The notes: generated by a model not told the origin, from the sequence alone. A DNA stretch of 44,320 bases from Thiotrichales bacterium (GCA_024762895.1 JANTGN010000001.1:1-44320), one strand, 5' to 3'; positions 33,097-41,687 are shown, counted from the first letter of the stretch. Made by a program: numbers and translations.

Positions 33097-33752
33097 CGAA
33101 GGCCTTTCCCTCCTATATCGCCATCGAGGGGCCGATTGGTGTCGGTAAGACCAGCCTGGCGCGGCGTATCGCCGAAGACTTTGGGACCGAATTGTTGCTG
33201 GAAGACCCGGGTGAAAACCCCTTTCTCGAACGATTCTATGACGACCCTAAGGCCGCAGCTTTGCCCACTCAGCTATTTTTTCTGATGCAGCGCACCCGAC
33301 AGATGGGGCAGTTCAAGCAGGGCGATATCTTTCGTCCCGTGCAGGTGGCGGATTTTCTGATCGAAAAAGACCGTCTGTTTGCCGAGGTCACCCTGGATGA
33401 TGATGAGTTTACACTCTATGAACAGGTCTATGATCAGCTCACCATCGAGGCACCCACCCCGGATCTGGTGATATATCTACAGGCCCCGGTCAAGGTGCTG
33501 GTCGAGCGTGTTGGACGCCGAGGAAGAGGCTATGAAAGATATATTGACCCTGCCTATCTGCAACGTCTCAGTGAGGCCTATACCGATTTCTTTTATCATT
33601 ATCAGGAAGCACCTCTGCTGATCGTTAATGCAGCAGAGATTGATTTCGTCAACAATGAGGCCGATTATCGGCAATTGCTGGATATGATTTCAGCAGTCAA
33701 GACTGGCCGACATTATTACAACCCTTTACCCTTTGATCTGGACAGAGCATGA
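33093..33752 (+). CDS. Deoxynucleoside kinase (dNK/dGK family)
   Basis: This 219-residue salvage kinase phosphorylates deoxynucleosides. It has P-loop IAIEGPIGVGKTSLARRI (about 9-26), EDPGENPFLERFYDD, the FLIEKDRLFA segment and the Arg-rich lid VERVGRRGRGYER. The start at 33093 overlaps the folK stop (ATGA); an in-frame ATG at 33054 lies inside folK and is rejected. A kinase of this family between folK and panB is common in gammaproteobacteria. The preferred nucleoside cannot be stated. Confidence 0.9.
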   Translation: MTKAFPSYIAIEGPIGVGKTSLARRIAEDFGTELLLEDPGENPFLERFYDDPKAAALPTQLFFLMQRTRQMGQFKQGDIFRPVQVADFLIEKDRLFAEVTLDDDEFTLYEQVYDQLTIEAPTPDLVIYLQAPVKVLVERVGRRGRGYERYIDPAYLQRLSEAYTDFFYHYQEAPLLIVNAAEIDFVNNEADYRQLLDMISAVKTGRHYYNPLPFDLDRA

Positions 33753-34561
33753 GTGTACCCACACGATCAGGACGGGTGACCGTCAATACCCTCAGACGTA
33801 TGAAACAAGAGGGCGAGAAGATAGCAGTGTTGACTGCCTATGATGCCAGTTTTGCCCAGGTGCTGGATGAAGCGGGTATGGACATCGTCCTGGTCGGTGA
33901 TTCGCTGGGAATGGTCATACAGGGGCGGGAGACCACGGTACCCGTCACCGTGGATGACATGATCTATCACAGCAAGGCAGTCCAGAGTCAGTTAAAGCGA
34001 TCCCTGTTGATGGTGGATATGCCCTTTATGAGCTACACCGATCCTGCCTCGGCGCTGGCGAATGCAGCGCGACTCATGCAGGAGGGTGGGGCGCAAATGG
34101 TCAAGCTCGAAGGCGGGGCACCGCAGGTGGATACCGTGGCCGCCCTGGCCCGACATGGCATCCCGGTCTGTGCCCATCTGGGCCTGATGCCCCAGTCTAT
34201 CCACAAGCTGGGGGGTTATCGTGTTCAGGGGCGCGAACAGCAGGCAGCCGCCCAGATGCGCGACGATGCCCTGGCCCTGCAGGGCGCCGGTGCGGATGTG
34301 CTCTTGCTTGAGTGCGTCCCCGAGGCCCTCGCGGCTGAACTGACCGAGGCCGTTGAGGTGCCGGTGATCGGTATCGGGGCCAGTCCACGTTGTGACGGCC
34401 AGGTACTGGTATTACAGGATATACTGGGCATTACACCTGATGATGCGCCCAGGTTTTCGAAGAATTTTCTTACCGGAAGCGATAGCATACAGGCAGCCAT
34501 CGCGGCCTATATTGAGGCGGTCAAGGCCGTTGAATTTCCCGCACAGGAACATACCTTCTAG
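33749..34561 (+). CDS. panB: 3-methyl-2-oxobutanoate hydroxymethyltransferase
   Basis: This enzyme transfers a hydroxymethyl group from 5,10-methylene-THF to ketoisovalerate, giving ketopantoate for pantothenate synthesis. It has 270 residues. Motifs are VLTAYDASFAQVLDEAG, VGDSLGMVIQGRETTVPVT with metal-binding Asp, KLEGGAP, and HLGLMPQSIHKLGGYRVQGR. It overlaps the previous gene by 4 bp, and panC follows 3 bp later. Its folate substrate and the nearby folK give a metabolic link. Confidence 0.97.
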   Translation: MSVPTRSGRVTVNTLRRMKQEGEKIAVLTAYDASFAQVLDEAGMDIVLVGDSLGMVIQGRETTVPVTVDDMIYHSKAVQSQLKRSLLMVDMPFMSYTDPASALANAARLMQEGGAQMVKLEGGAPQVDTVAALARHGIPVCAHLGLMPQSIHKLGGYRVQGREQQAAAQMRDDALALQGAGADVLLLECVPEALAAELTEAVEVPVIGIGASPRCDGQVLVLQDILGITPDDAPRFSKNFLTGSDSIQAAIAAYIEAVKAVEFPAQEHTF

Positions 34562-34564
34562 TCC

Positions 34565-35416
34565 ATGCAAATCAGTAAACACATTAATTCGCTGCAACAG
34601 GAACTGGCGGCCCTGACCATGCAGGGTGAGAGCCTGGCACTGGTGCCCACCATGGGTAACCTCCATGCCGGTCATATGAGCCTGGTACGCGAGGCGCGAA
34701 AACTGGCCGACCGTGTTGTCGTGAGTATATTCGTGAATCCAGCGCAGTTTGACCGCGATGAGGACCTGGCTGCTTACCCGCGGACCCTGGATGAGGATAT
34801 CGCCAGGCTTGAAAAGGACCGGGTTGATCTGTTGTTTGTACCGAATAGCAATGAGATCTACGGGCCTGAGTCAACAACCCGAATCCACCTGGCTGGACTG
34901 GCTGATTGTCTGGAGGGAGCGTCACGACCCGGGCATTTCGATGGTGTTGCCACTATCGTGGCCAAACTGTTTAACCTGATACAACCGGATGTCGCCCTGT
35001 TTGGGGAAAAGGATTTTCAGCAATTACTCGTGATACGACGTATGGTTGAAGACCTGAATTTTCCCATTACCGTGATTGGGCTTCCGACGGTGCGTGAAGC
35101 CGATGGTCTGGCTATGAGTTCGCGTAATGGATATCTGGACGACGAGGAACGCCAGCGCGCACCTCGCTTATATGCCTGCCTGCAAGGCATGGAACAGGCC
35201 CTGAGGCAGGGTAACAGGGATTACTCAGGTCTGGAAAAGCAGGCTATGACTGATCTTGAAAATGCAGGATTTAGGGTCGATTATGTGTCGATCATGAGTT
35301 CAAATGATCTGAAAAACCCTCAACTTGACGAAAAAGAGCTGGTGATCCTGGCCTCTGCCTGGTTGGGTAATGCCCGTCTGGTCGATAATATTCCCGTCGA
35401 TCTGGCTGCATCCTGA
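34565..35416 (+). CDS. panC: Pantothenate synthetase
   Basis: This enzyme joins pantoate and beta-alanine using ATP through a pantoyl-adenylate. It is 283 residues, normal for PanC. It belongs to the HIGH-type nucleotidyltransferases: PTMGNLHAGHMSLV carries the HAGH motif near 30-43, and AMSSRNGYL is the KMSKS equivalent. FVNPAQFDRDEDLAAYPRT and LFGEKDFQQL are family signatures. It is cotranscribed with panB. Confidence 0.97.
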   Translation: MQISKHINSLQQELAALTMQGESLALVPTMGNLHAGHMSLVREARKLADRVVVSIFVNPAQFDRDEDLAAYPRTLDEDIARLEKDRVDLLFVPNSNEIYGPESTTRIHLAGLADCLEGASRPGHFDGVATIVAKLFNLIQPDVALFGEKDFQQLLVIRRMVEDLNFPITVIGLPTVREADGLAMSSRNGYLDDEERQRAPRLYACLQGMEQALRQGNRDYSGLEKQAMTDLENAGFRVDYVSIMSSNDLKNPQLDEKELVILASAWLGNARLVDNIPVDLAAS

Positions 35417-35487
35417 TGATTGCCTGGATTGAAGCGACGTGTCTTATCCCTCATAATTAGCGGCCTGTTTCTGAATATCTCTATCTC

Positions 35488-35868
35488 ATGGTACTGACTT
35501 TACTGAAATCCAAACTCCATAAGGCCTGGGTGACCCACTCGGAACTCGAGTATGAAGGCTCCTGCGCCATCGATGGACAGCTGCTGGATGCCGCGGGTAT
35601 TCATGAGTATGAACAGATCCAGATCTATAACATCGCCAATGGTGAGCGCTTCACGACCTATGCGATACGTGCCGAAGAAGGTAGCGGCATTATCTCGGTC
35701 AATGGTGCCGCTGCTCACAGGGCCAACCCCGGTGATCGTGTCATCATCTGTACCTATGTCCAGCTGGATGCCGAAGAGGTACAGAAATTCAAACCCACCC
35801 TCGTCTATGTCGATTCCGAGAACAAAATTACCCGTATTGGTAATGCCATTCCTGTCCAGGCAGCCTGA
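35488..35868 (+). CDS. panD: Aspartate 1-decarboxylase proenzyme
   Basis: This enzyme makes beta-alanine from aspartate for PanC. It is a 126-residue proenzyme that self-cleaves to form the pyruvoyl cofactor. The cleavage site GSC is in ELEYEGSCAID at residues 24-25, with the new N-terminal Ser25. Downstream NGERFTTYAIR and GAAAHRANPGDRVIICTY are conserved. It lies 71 bp after panC, completing panB-panC-panD. Confidence 0.97.
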   Translation: MVLTLLKSKLHKAWVTHSELEYEGSCAIDGQLLDAAGIHEYEQIQIYNIANGERFTTYAIRAEEGSGIISVNGAAAHRANPGDRVIICTYVQLDAEEVQKFKPTLVYVDSENKITRIGNAIPVQAA

Positions 35869-35940
35869 CGCAAAGTTCTAAAAACTAGGGCTTTTGTCGG
35901 ATATACGGGGCCTCATCAATCGCGTTAATATCGGCGTTCC

Positions 35941-35946
35941 TATAAT
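35941..35946 (+). promoter_or_regulatory. Possible -10 element for the GGDEF-EAL gene
   Basis: A perfect TATAAT lies 22 bp upstream of the start codon, in the 99-bp gap after panD. The -35 region is weak. The short predicted leader still leaves room for the AAGGAAA ribosome-binding site. Confidence 0.4.
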
Positions 35947-35967
35947 AAGTGCTTTTCAAGGAAAAGT

Positions 35968-38589
35968 ATGGCGTCGACGACGGTCATCAGCCTGCCGATT
36001 CATCAGCCTCCTACATCCATTCAGATGGAGGAATTGCTGACCCTGCAGCGTTCCCTGCTACAATCCATCGCTACCGCTGATGACCTGCATACTATCCTCG
36101 ATGATCTGTGCCGCATGGTCGAGACCATGGTGACTAATTCCGTCTGTTCGGTCATGCTGTACGATGAGCATCGAGGGGTGCTCAATGTGCTGGCTGCGCC
36201 ACAGATTCCAGAGGCCGCCGTGGAAGGGCTCAGGGACCAGGAGCCTGGAATAGGGCGGGGCTCCTGTGCTGCAGCCGTGCTGACTGCAGCGCCGGTCTTT
36301 GTCAACGATACCTCCATCGATGAGCGCTGGTCCGAAAGTCAGGCCTTTGCACAGGAATTTAATATCCATGCCTGCTGGTCGGTACCCATACTCAATGAAC
36401 AGTCTCGTCCAGTGGGTACCTTTGCGATCTCCAGTTTTGAGAAAAGAGAGCCTTCTGGTTTTCATATGCGTCTGTTGCAGGCGGCTTCCTACCTGGCAGG
36501 GATTGCCCTGCAGGCGGACGCAACGCGGCGAAAACTTCAGGAGAGTGAGAACCGCCTGGTCAATATCGCCGATGCCGTTCCAGGAGTCTTATTCCAGCAG
36601 CTGGAAACACCAGAAGGCCAATCTCACTTTACGTTTATCAGTCAACGCGTTCAGGAGCTGTTTGGTCAGAAGACCGACGATGTCCTGAATGATAGTGATG
36701 TCCTCTGGACCCATGTTGATCGCCAGGATGTTCAAAGCATCTCAAAAAAAATGCAAACACCGGCCGCGGTCAGGCCTTTAAGGGAATGCGAGTTCAGGCT
36801 GCATCTGGATGGCAGGGAAAGCTGGATCTATGGTCGTTCCGTGGCAACGGCTAAAGATGCAGAGGGAAATATCATCTGGAATGGCATCTTCCTGGATATC
36901 ACGGACAAGCAGAATGCCCAGAGTCGTTTGAATATGGCCGGCATGGTGTTCGAAAATACCCAGGAAGGCATCATGGTAACCGATGAGGATTCCCGCATCA
37001 TCGAGGTGAATAAGGCCTTTACGCGCATCACGGGCTATGCGGCCGATGATGTGATGGGGAAGGATCCCAGTCTCCTGGATTCCGGCAAGCATGGGCCCGA
37101 GTTTTATCAGTCCATCAGGGCCTCTATCGACGAGCAGGGTTACTGGGAAGGGGAGATGTGGAACCGTCGTAAGGATGGCGATATCTTTCCTGAGTGGCTG
37201 AGTATTACCCGGGTAACTGATCCGGTGACCGGTAAGGTGACTAATCTGAGGGTGTTTTCCGACATCAGTCACCTAAAACGCTCCGAAGAAAGACTGGCCC
37301 ATCTGGCTCATCATGATCCGCTGACGGGGCTGCCGAATCGTCTCATGCTGGGGGCCAGGATGGATCATGCCCTCGAACGAGCCAAGCGAGAGGGTAATTA
37401 CCTCGGGGTCCTGTTCCTGGATCTGGACCGTTTCAAGAACATCAATGATACCCTCGGTCACGCCCTGGGCGACGAGGTGCTCAAGCAGGTGGCAGATCGA
37501 CTCAAGGAGTCGGTCAGGGCTGAAGATACGGTGGCGCGTCTGGGTGGGGATGAGTTCATCGTCCTGCTGGAAGAGGTGCAACAACCCGAGATGACGACCC
37601 ATATAGCAGAAAAGCTGCTCAGGACCCTGGCTCGCCCCTATATCCTGAATGATCAGGAATACTACTTCACCACCAGTATTGGCATCAGTCATTACCCGGT
37701 CGATGGCACCGACGCAGAGTCGCTGCTGAAAAACTCCGATACGGCTCTGTATCAGGCAAAGGACCAGGGCAGGAACACGTATATCAACTATTCTCCCGAA
37801 CTGACTCAGAAGGTGGAAGACTGGCTCAAGCTGGAGCATCATCTGCGCTCTGCTCTGGAGAAAGAACAGTTCGAGATCTATTATCAGGCCAAGATCTCGA
37901 CCCGCAACGGAAAGATACTGGGTGCGGAGGCCCTCTTACGCTGGATTCACCCCGAGTCCGGCATGATTACCCCCAGCCAGTTCCTGCCCATCGCAGAAGA
38001 GATCGGCCTGATTGTGCCGCTGGGTGAATGGGTCCTGCGTGAGGCCTGTCAGCAGGCCCAGATCTGGAAGGCAGAGGGTTATCCGGATCTGACCATTAGT
38101 GTCAATCTGGCCGGACAACAGATCGCTCACCAAGACCTCTACCAGTCCATTGTTGGTATCCTGGATGAGACCGGTCTGGCACCAGAAAGGCTGGAACTGG
38201 AGATCCTGGAAAGCTTTGTAATGCGACATGCCGAAGAATCGATCAATACCCTGTCGGCCATACGCGATCTCGGTGTCAGCCTGGCCATTGATGATTTTGG
38301 CAGCGGCTACTCCTCGCTGAGTTACCTCAAACGATTACCGGTCAGCAAACTGAAGATTGATCAGACCCTGGTGCTGGATATTCCGGATGACCCGGATGAT
38401 GTCGCTATTGCACGTGCCGTGATTGCCCTGGGGCATAGTATGGGTCTCCAGGTCTGTGCCGAGGGTGTTGAGACCGTCGCCCAGCGTGAGTTTCTGGCGG
38501 CCGAGGGTGTGGATGAGCTGCAGGGTTATTATTATTCCAGGCCAGTGCCTGGCAGTAACTTTATTCAGTATCTACGTTCTATGAGCTGA
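35968..38589 (+). CDS. GAF-PAS-PAS-GGDEF-EAL c-di-GMP turnover protein
   Basis: This 873-residue soluble protein has no membrane segment. Domains in order are GAF at about 40-180 (GIGRGSCAAAVLTAAPVFVND), PAS at about 195-315, PAS at about 325-440 (NTQEGIMVTDEDSRIIEVNK), GGDEF at about 450-610 and EAL at about 625-870. The GGDEF site is intact (GGDEF 526-530) with an RxxD inhibitory site at 517-520. The EAL residues are also intact: EALLRW from 654, DDFGSG 775-780, EGVET 832-836. Both synthesis and breakdown of c-di-GMP are therefore possible. The input signal is unknown. It abuts a convergent lipoprotein gene with no gap. Confidence 0.96.
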   Translation: MASTTVISLPIHQPPTSIQMEELLTLQRSLLQSIATADDLHTILDDLCRMVETMVTNSVCSVMLYDEHRGVLNVLAAPQIPEAAVEGLRDQEPGIGRGSCAAAVLTAAPVFVNDTSIDERWSESQAFAQEFNIHACWSVPILNEQSRPVGTFAISSFEKREPSGFHMRLLQAASYLAGIALQADATRRKLQESENRLVNIADAVPGVLFQQLETPEGQSHFTFISQRVQELFGQKTDDVLNDSDVLWTHVDRQDVQSISKKMQTPAAVRPLRECEFRLHLDGRESWIYGRSVATAKDAEGNIIWNGIFLDITDKQNAQSRLNMAGMVFENTQEGIMVTDEDSRIIEVNKAFTRITGYAADDVMGKDPSLLDSGKHGPEFYQSIRASIDEQGYWEGEMWNRRKDGDIFPEWLSITRVTDPVTGKVTNLRVFSDISHLKRSEERLAHLAHHDPLTGLPNRLMLGARMDHALERAKREGNYLGVLFLDLDRFKNINDTLGHALGDEVLKQVADRLKESVRAEDTVARLGGDEFIVLLEEVQQPEMTTHIAEKLLRTLARPYILNDQEYYFTTSIGISHYPVDGTDAESLLKNSDTALYQAKDQGRNTYINYSPELTQKVEDWLKLEHHLRSALEKEQFEIYYQAKISTRNGKILGAEALLRWIHPESGMITPSQFLPIAEEIGLIVPLGEWVLREACQQAQIWKAEGYPDLTISVNLAGQQIAHQDLYQSIVGILDETGLAPERLELEILESFVMRHAEESINTLSAIRDLGVSLAIDDFGSGYSSLSYLKRLPVSKLKIDQTLVLDIPDDPDDVAIARAVIALGHSMGLQVCAEGVETVAQREFLAAEGVDELQGYYYSRPVPGSNFIQYLRSMS

Positions 38590-38808
38590 TTATTCATCGT
38601 TGACTGATTCCTGATATTCCCTCACCGCCTTCTGATCGGCATCATATTCCTGATCATAGGATCGATAGCATTCCTGTGGTATCAGGGTGTTTTCCAGGTT
38701 GCAGTTGCTGATCTTAATGTAGTTATAGGCGGAACGTTGAACTGTTTCGCCAGAGCAGCCGGTCAGTAAAAGCGCTATGATGGAAATCAATAAAATAATG
38801 TGATTCAT
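38590..38808 (-). CDS. Small lipoprotein, unknown function
   Basis: This 72-residue protein has signal sequence MNHIILLISIIALLLTGC with the lipidated Cys near 18. The mature part has two further cysteines (SNCNLEN; QECYRSYDQ) and a charged C-terminus. The start at 38808 is chosen for the signal peptide; the ORF is open further upstream but the extra residues do not look real. There is no strong Shine-Dalgarno sequence. It is convergent with the GGDEF-EAL gene: the two stop codons are directly adjacent. I do not recognise a family. Confidence 0.65.
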   Translation of the reverse strand: MNHIILLISIIALLLTGCSGETVQRSAYNYIKISNCNLENTLIPQECYRSYDQEYDADQKAVREYQESVNDE

Positions 38809-38858
38809 AAGGCACGGGGATAAAATATATTTCTGTGTTTTTAACAATTTAAAAGACG

Positions 38859-39494
38859 ATGACACCAGATAGCCGATTAATGATAGCACCAGATTGCCCG
38901 CATTGCGGTAAGGTGACTGAAATTCTTACCGGTCTGGTCAAGGAAGGGCTGATTGGTCGGTTGGAAATAATTAATCTTTCCGTAAGGCCCGAGGCCGCAG
39001 CCGAAGCGGGTACGCGTAGCGTTCCCTGGTTTCGTATCGGTGAATTTGAATTCACGGGTGCACATACCGAGGGCGAGATCAGGGCATGGGTTGAAAAGGC
39101 CAGTCAGGGACAGGGCTGGGCAGCTTATTATCATGACCTGATTGATAACCGCGAACTGGGTGATGCCATCCAGTCATTACAGCAAAATCCCGAGCGTCTG
39201 TGTGAGCTGATTCAAACCCTGAGTGATAAAGATCTGCCCATGATCATCAAGATTGGCATAGGCGCCATACTCGAAGATTTTGAGAACTCCGGGCCTCTGC
39301 GCCGTTGTATTCCAGAATTGACCGAATTAAGCCAGTCGAATGATCCCGCTCTGAGGGCGGACGCCTGTCATTACCTGGGGCTGACCGGAACCCCCGAATT
39401 GATCCCCGCGATAGAGGCCCTGTTAAAGGATGCCGATCCCCATGTCAGAGAGATCGCTGAAGAAACTCTTGAAGAATTAAAAGCCCGGGCTTAG
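38859..39494 (+). CDS. Thioredoxin-fold / HEAT-repeat fusion protein
   Basis: This 211-residue cytoplasmic protein has no signal peptide. The N-terminal about 90 residues form a thioredoxin/glutaredoxin-like domain: CPHC redox motif at 13-16 and the cis-Pro signature SVPWF at 54-58, then FTGAHTEGEIRAWVEK. The C-terminal about 110 residues are helical with HEAT-like repeats (LRADACHYLGLTGTPELIPA; DADPHVREIAEETLEELK). This suggests a redox domain tethered to a protein-binding scaffold. No Shine-Dalgarno sequence is evident. It is divergent from the small lipoprotein gene with a 50-bp spacer. The target is unknown. The 257 bp after it holds no gene I can support. Confidence 0.85.
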   Translation: MTPDSRLMIAPDCPHCGKVTEILTGLVKEGLIGRLEIINLSVRPEAAAEAGTRSVPWFRIGEFEFTGAHTEGEIRAWVEKASQGQGWAAYYHDLIDNRELGDAIQSLQQNPERLCELIQTLSDKDLPMIIKIGIGAILEDFENSGPLRRCIPELTELSQSNDPALRADACHYLGLTGTPELIPAIEALLKDADPHVREIAEETLEELKARA

Positions 39495-39695
39495 GTGTAA
39501 CGCAAGGCCTGGTCTGGATCCTGACACCTGTAAGCTGATCCAGGTGATTACAATTACTCATGATCAAACTTCGCATCATTCGCTAGTCACCGATACAGGT
39601 CCTGATGACATCCCTTCTATAAAGAGCATTTTGAAAGAAGCCTCGTCGCTGGTAGTACTATAAAAAATACCGACAGGCGAGCCTGGTTGAGAGGA

Positions 39696-39724
39696 CAAAA
39701 AGAAGAGCCGCCCGAGGGCGGCTC
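39696..39724 (-). terminator. Terminator of the FadL-family gene
   Basis: On the minus strand, a perfect 9-bp GC-rich stem (39716-39724 with 39705-39713) is followed by a T-rich tract interrupted by one C. It begins 28 bp after the porin stop codon. Confidence 0.85.
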
Positions 39725-39751
39725 AACACAAAGGTAAAGCTTAAGTTTTTA

Positions 39752-40996
39752 TTAGAACTTGAAGTTCAGGCCTGCAGTAAAGGCAGTCTGGCTGTGCTTC
39801 GTGGTGATGACAACAGGATTGAACGCAGGATCAAAGCTGTCGTACTCTGTCTTCTTCTCAGGCGCATAGGTGAATGCGAGATCCAGCCCCATCTTCTTGT
39901 TGAAGTAATAAGAACCACCCACGGTCACGTGCTGCTCAACGGTGGCTGGGAAGCCTACTGCGTTGAAGTAATTACGTGAAGGATTACCGTTCATAGGATT
40001 TGAAACATCCATATTTTCAATGGGTGCCTTGCCATAGTTATAACCGGCACGTACCGCCCATACCGGGGTCGCGAACTGGTAGCCCAGGGCTACGACATTC
40101 TGGTTCTTCCAGCCAAACTCTTTCCAGCCCTTGGCATCGCCGTACTTGATGGTCTTGGCATCCAGTGCAATGGTGTGGTTGCCACCAAATGCATAGGAGA
40201 AGCCCAGGCCATATTCGGCAGGAACATCCAGGCGATTTTCAGTGACATCCATGATGCCGTAACTCATCAGGATATCAGGATCCAGTGCAGGCTGGCCCTT
40301 GTATTCCATCTTGATGCCGCTCTTATACACAGCACCAAAGGTGAAGCCACCGGTCTGGTAGGCCAGGCCCAGGTTGGCACCAAAGCTCAGATCCTGAGAG
40401 ACACCGGCTCCAACAGCACTCGTAGGCTCGCCAGTTGCAGGATCATAGGAAGTATTCCATTGGGTATCCAGGGCGCCATAGTTCAGGACGGGAGCAATAC
40501 CAATGCTGAAACCACCGAATTGACCGGTCAGGGGTACAGCTAACTGCAGGGCCTGGTAGTTGGTAACCATTTGAGAAGTGCCATTGTTGGTGGCATCGCG
40601 GTAATCCACACCCAGACCTGAAGCACCCCACATGCCGATACCCCAGTAGAAGTTATCGGTGGCCTTCATGGCAAAGCCGACTTCAGGGACAACAAACATA
40701 TCGGCTTCGCTGTCTTCCATTTTTCCACCAAAGGCAGGATTGGTGTTGCCACCATCGGTGCTGACCTTGGGCATAAAGAAGGTGCCACCAAAGGATACTT
40801 CAGTAGCTTCAACAGAAGAGATCAGGGCGGGATTAGGCAGACCAGATTCTGCGCCCCAGGGCATGCCAATACCGACGCCGCCCATACCGCGTGACTGTGC
40901 ACCCATACCGATCAGGTTAACGCCATTCGTGGCATAGACAGATGTGCTTCCAATGGCCAGAGCAACAGCGACTGTCAGTTTTAAAGATCTTTTCAT
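39752..40996 (-). CDS. FadL/OmpP1/TodX-family outer-membrane channel
   Basis: This is a 414-residue outer-membrane beta-barrel for uptake of hydrophobic compounds such as long-chain fatty acids or aromatics. A Sec signal peptide covers about 1-22 (VYA). The mature N-terminus ATNGVNLIGMGAQSRGMGGV is the plug (hatch) region typical of the family, followed by NPALISS. The rest has alternating beta-strand patterns, and the last residues AGLNFKF end in Phe, as needed for BAM recognition. AGGGAG precedes the ATG. It is monocistronic, with its own terminator and a 550-bp upstream region. The substrate is unknown. Confidence 0.93.
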   Translation of the reverse strand: MKRSLKLTVAVALAIGSTSVYATNGVNLIGMGAQSRGMGGVGIGMPWGAESGLPNPALISSVEATEVSFGGTFFMPKVSTDGGNTNPAFGGKMEDSEADMFVVPEVGFAMKATDNFYWGIGMWGASGLGVDYRDATNNGTSQMVTNYQALQLAVPLTGQFGGFSIGIAPVLNYGALDTQWNTSYDPATGEPTSAVGAGVSQDLSFGANLGLAYQTGGFTFGAVYKSGIKMEYKGQPALDPDILMSYGIMDVTENRLDVPAEYGLGFSYAFGGNHTIALDAKTIKYGDAKGWKEFGWKNQNVVALGYQFATPVWAVRAGYNYGKAPIENMDVSNPMNGNPSRNYFNAVGFPATVEQHVTVGGSYYFNKKMGLDLAFTYAPEKKTEYDSFDPAFNPVVITTKHSQTAFTAGLNFKF

Positions 40997-41063
40997 TAAG
41001 GGACTCCCTATGATTGATTAATTAGTTGTCGCAAAACATATTATTATTTTTGTGTCGGACGCA

Positions 41064-41093
41064 TTTATATCAGAGTTCTTCTGTTCAGAACAA
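41064..41093 (-). promoter_or_regulatory. Possible promoter and palindrome upstream of the FadL-family gene
   Basis: On the minus strand, TTGTTC (41088-41093) and TATAAA (41064-41069) are spaced by 18 bp, about 70 bp upstream of the gene. A perfect inverted repeat, TTCTG-TT-CAGAA, lies at about 41079-41090 and overlaps the -35 box. It could be an operator. Both calls are tentative. Confidence 0.35.
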
Positions 41094-41190
41094 GGATTTA
41101 TTAAACTTTTTTGAACGTATAAGTATCTGTCTTTATTAGTAATTTATGATAAAGGTTATTAGTGAATGCTAATATAGATGGTTTGCTCGA

Positions 41191-41318
41191 TTTAACTTCT
41201 TTCAGCCAAGGAAAATACTGGGTGGTTCAGCTGGCATACTGAAATAATCAATCTGAGTTGTCGGACGAGCGGCCAGTATTCTGTGATTAAACCCTTCAGT
41301 CAGCTGAAGAAAGTTAAA
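41191..41318. other. Long imperfect inverted repeat in intergenic region (possible structured RNA)
   Basis: The outer arms (41191-41206 and 41303-41318) pair over 16 bp with one C-A mismatch and one U-G wobble. Inner arms (41214-41221 and 41273-41280) pair perfectly over 8 bp. A further small hairpin (CTTCAG-TCAG-CTGAAG, about 41294-41309) competes with the 3' outer arm. This lies in the 549-bp gene-poor region 40997-41545, which otherwise holds the FadL upstream signals and one micro-ORF. No T-run follows, so it is not a simple terminator. Confidence 0.5.
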
Positions 41319-41452
41319 AACCGGAGGAACAGAATTACAGCATGCCAATGTCTGAGTTGGGACCCAATAGGTCGAAATGTGGATGCTAATGAGGCAACAG
41401 GGATAACTATTAAGGCATGTTCAGTCTAAGACTCGACCTGTAAAAGGTAATC

Positions 41453-41527
41453 ATGAAGACTAAATCAAGAACGAATCAATGGCGTATGCCAGAGACCTAT
41501 GACAGGTATTTAGAAAATAGTTATTAA
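41453..41527 (+). CDS. Possible 24-residue micro-protein
   Basis: An ATG is followed by 24 codons reading MKTKSRTNQWRMPETYDRYL and four more residues before TAA. AAAGGT lies 4 nt upstream of the ATG, a fair Shine-Dalgarno sequence. The product would be basic at the N-terminus and aromatic-rich. It ends 18 bp before the 3' end of the convergent tRNA gene. I recognise no homologue. It could equally be a chance ORF or the remnant of a longer gene. Confidence 0.3.
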   Translation: MKTKSRTNQWRMPETYDRYLENSY

Positions 41528-41545
41528 TATCAAAGAGATAAATAA

Positions 41546-41632
41546 TGGTGCCGAGAAGAGGACTTGAACCTCCACGGGGTTACCCCCACTAGCACCTGAA
41601 GCTAGCGCGTCTACCAATTCCGCCACCTCGGC
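41546..41632 (-). tRNA. tRNA-Leu (anticodon CAG)
   Basis: This is an 87-nt class-II tRNA with an encoded CCA. The acceptor stem pairs GCCGAGG with UCUCGGC (one G-U). The D-arm GGCGGAATTGGTAGACGC is typical of Leu tRNAs. The anticodon stem CTAGC/GCTAG encloses loop TTCAGGT, giving anticodon CAG, which reads CUG. A long variable arm (TGGGGGTAACCCC region) and the T-arm GGTTCAAGTCC follow. It is on the minus strand, convergent with the micro-ORF and divergent from rnr. Confidence 0.97.
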
Positions 41633-41650
41633 ATGGTGCGAAATACCAGG

Positions 41651-41687
41651 AGGCGCGCACTTTACGCCGAGTTTTTAATAAAGTCAA
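41651..41687 (-). promoter_or_regulatory. Stable-RNA-type promoter of tRNA-Leu
   Basis: On the minus strand, TTGACT (41682-41687), a 17-bp spacer and TAAAGT (41659-41664) are followed by a GC-only discriminator of about seven bases (GCGCGCC). A GC-rich discriminator is the mark of stringently controlled stable-RNA promoters. Confidence 0.75.

Noticed and set aside
39495..39695. Spacer after the thioredoxin-HEAT gene searched for a gene, terminator or RNA
   Set aside because: There is only a weak 6-bp inverted repeat (CACCTG/CAGGTG) without a T-run and no supportable ORF.
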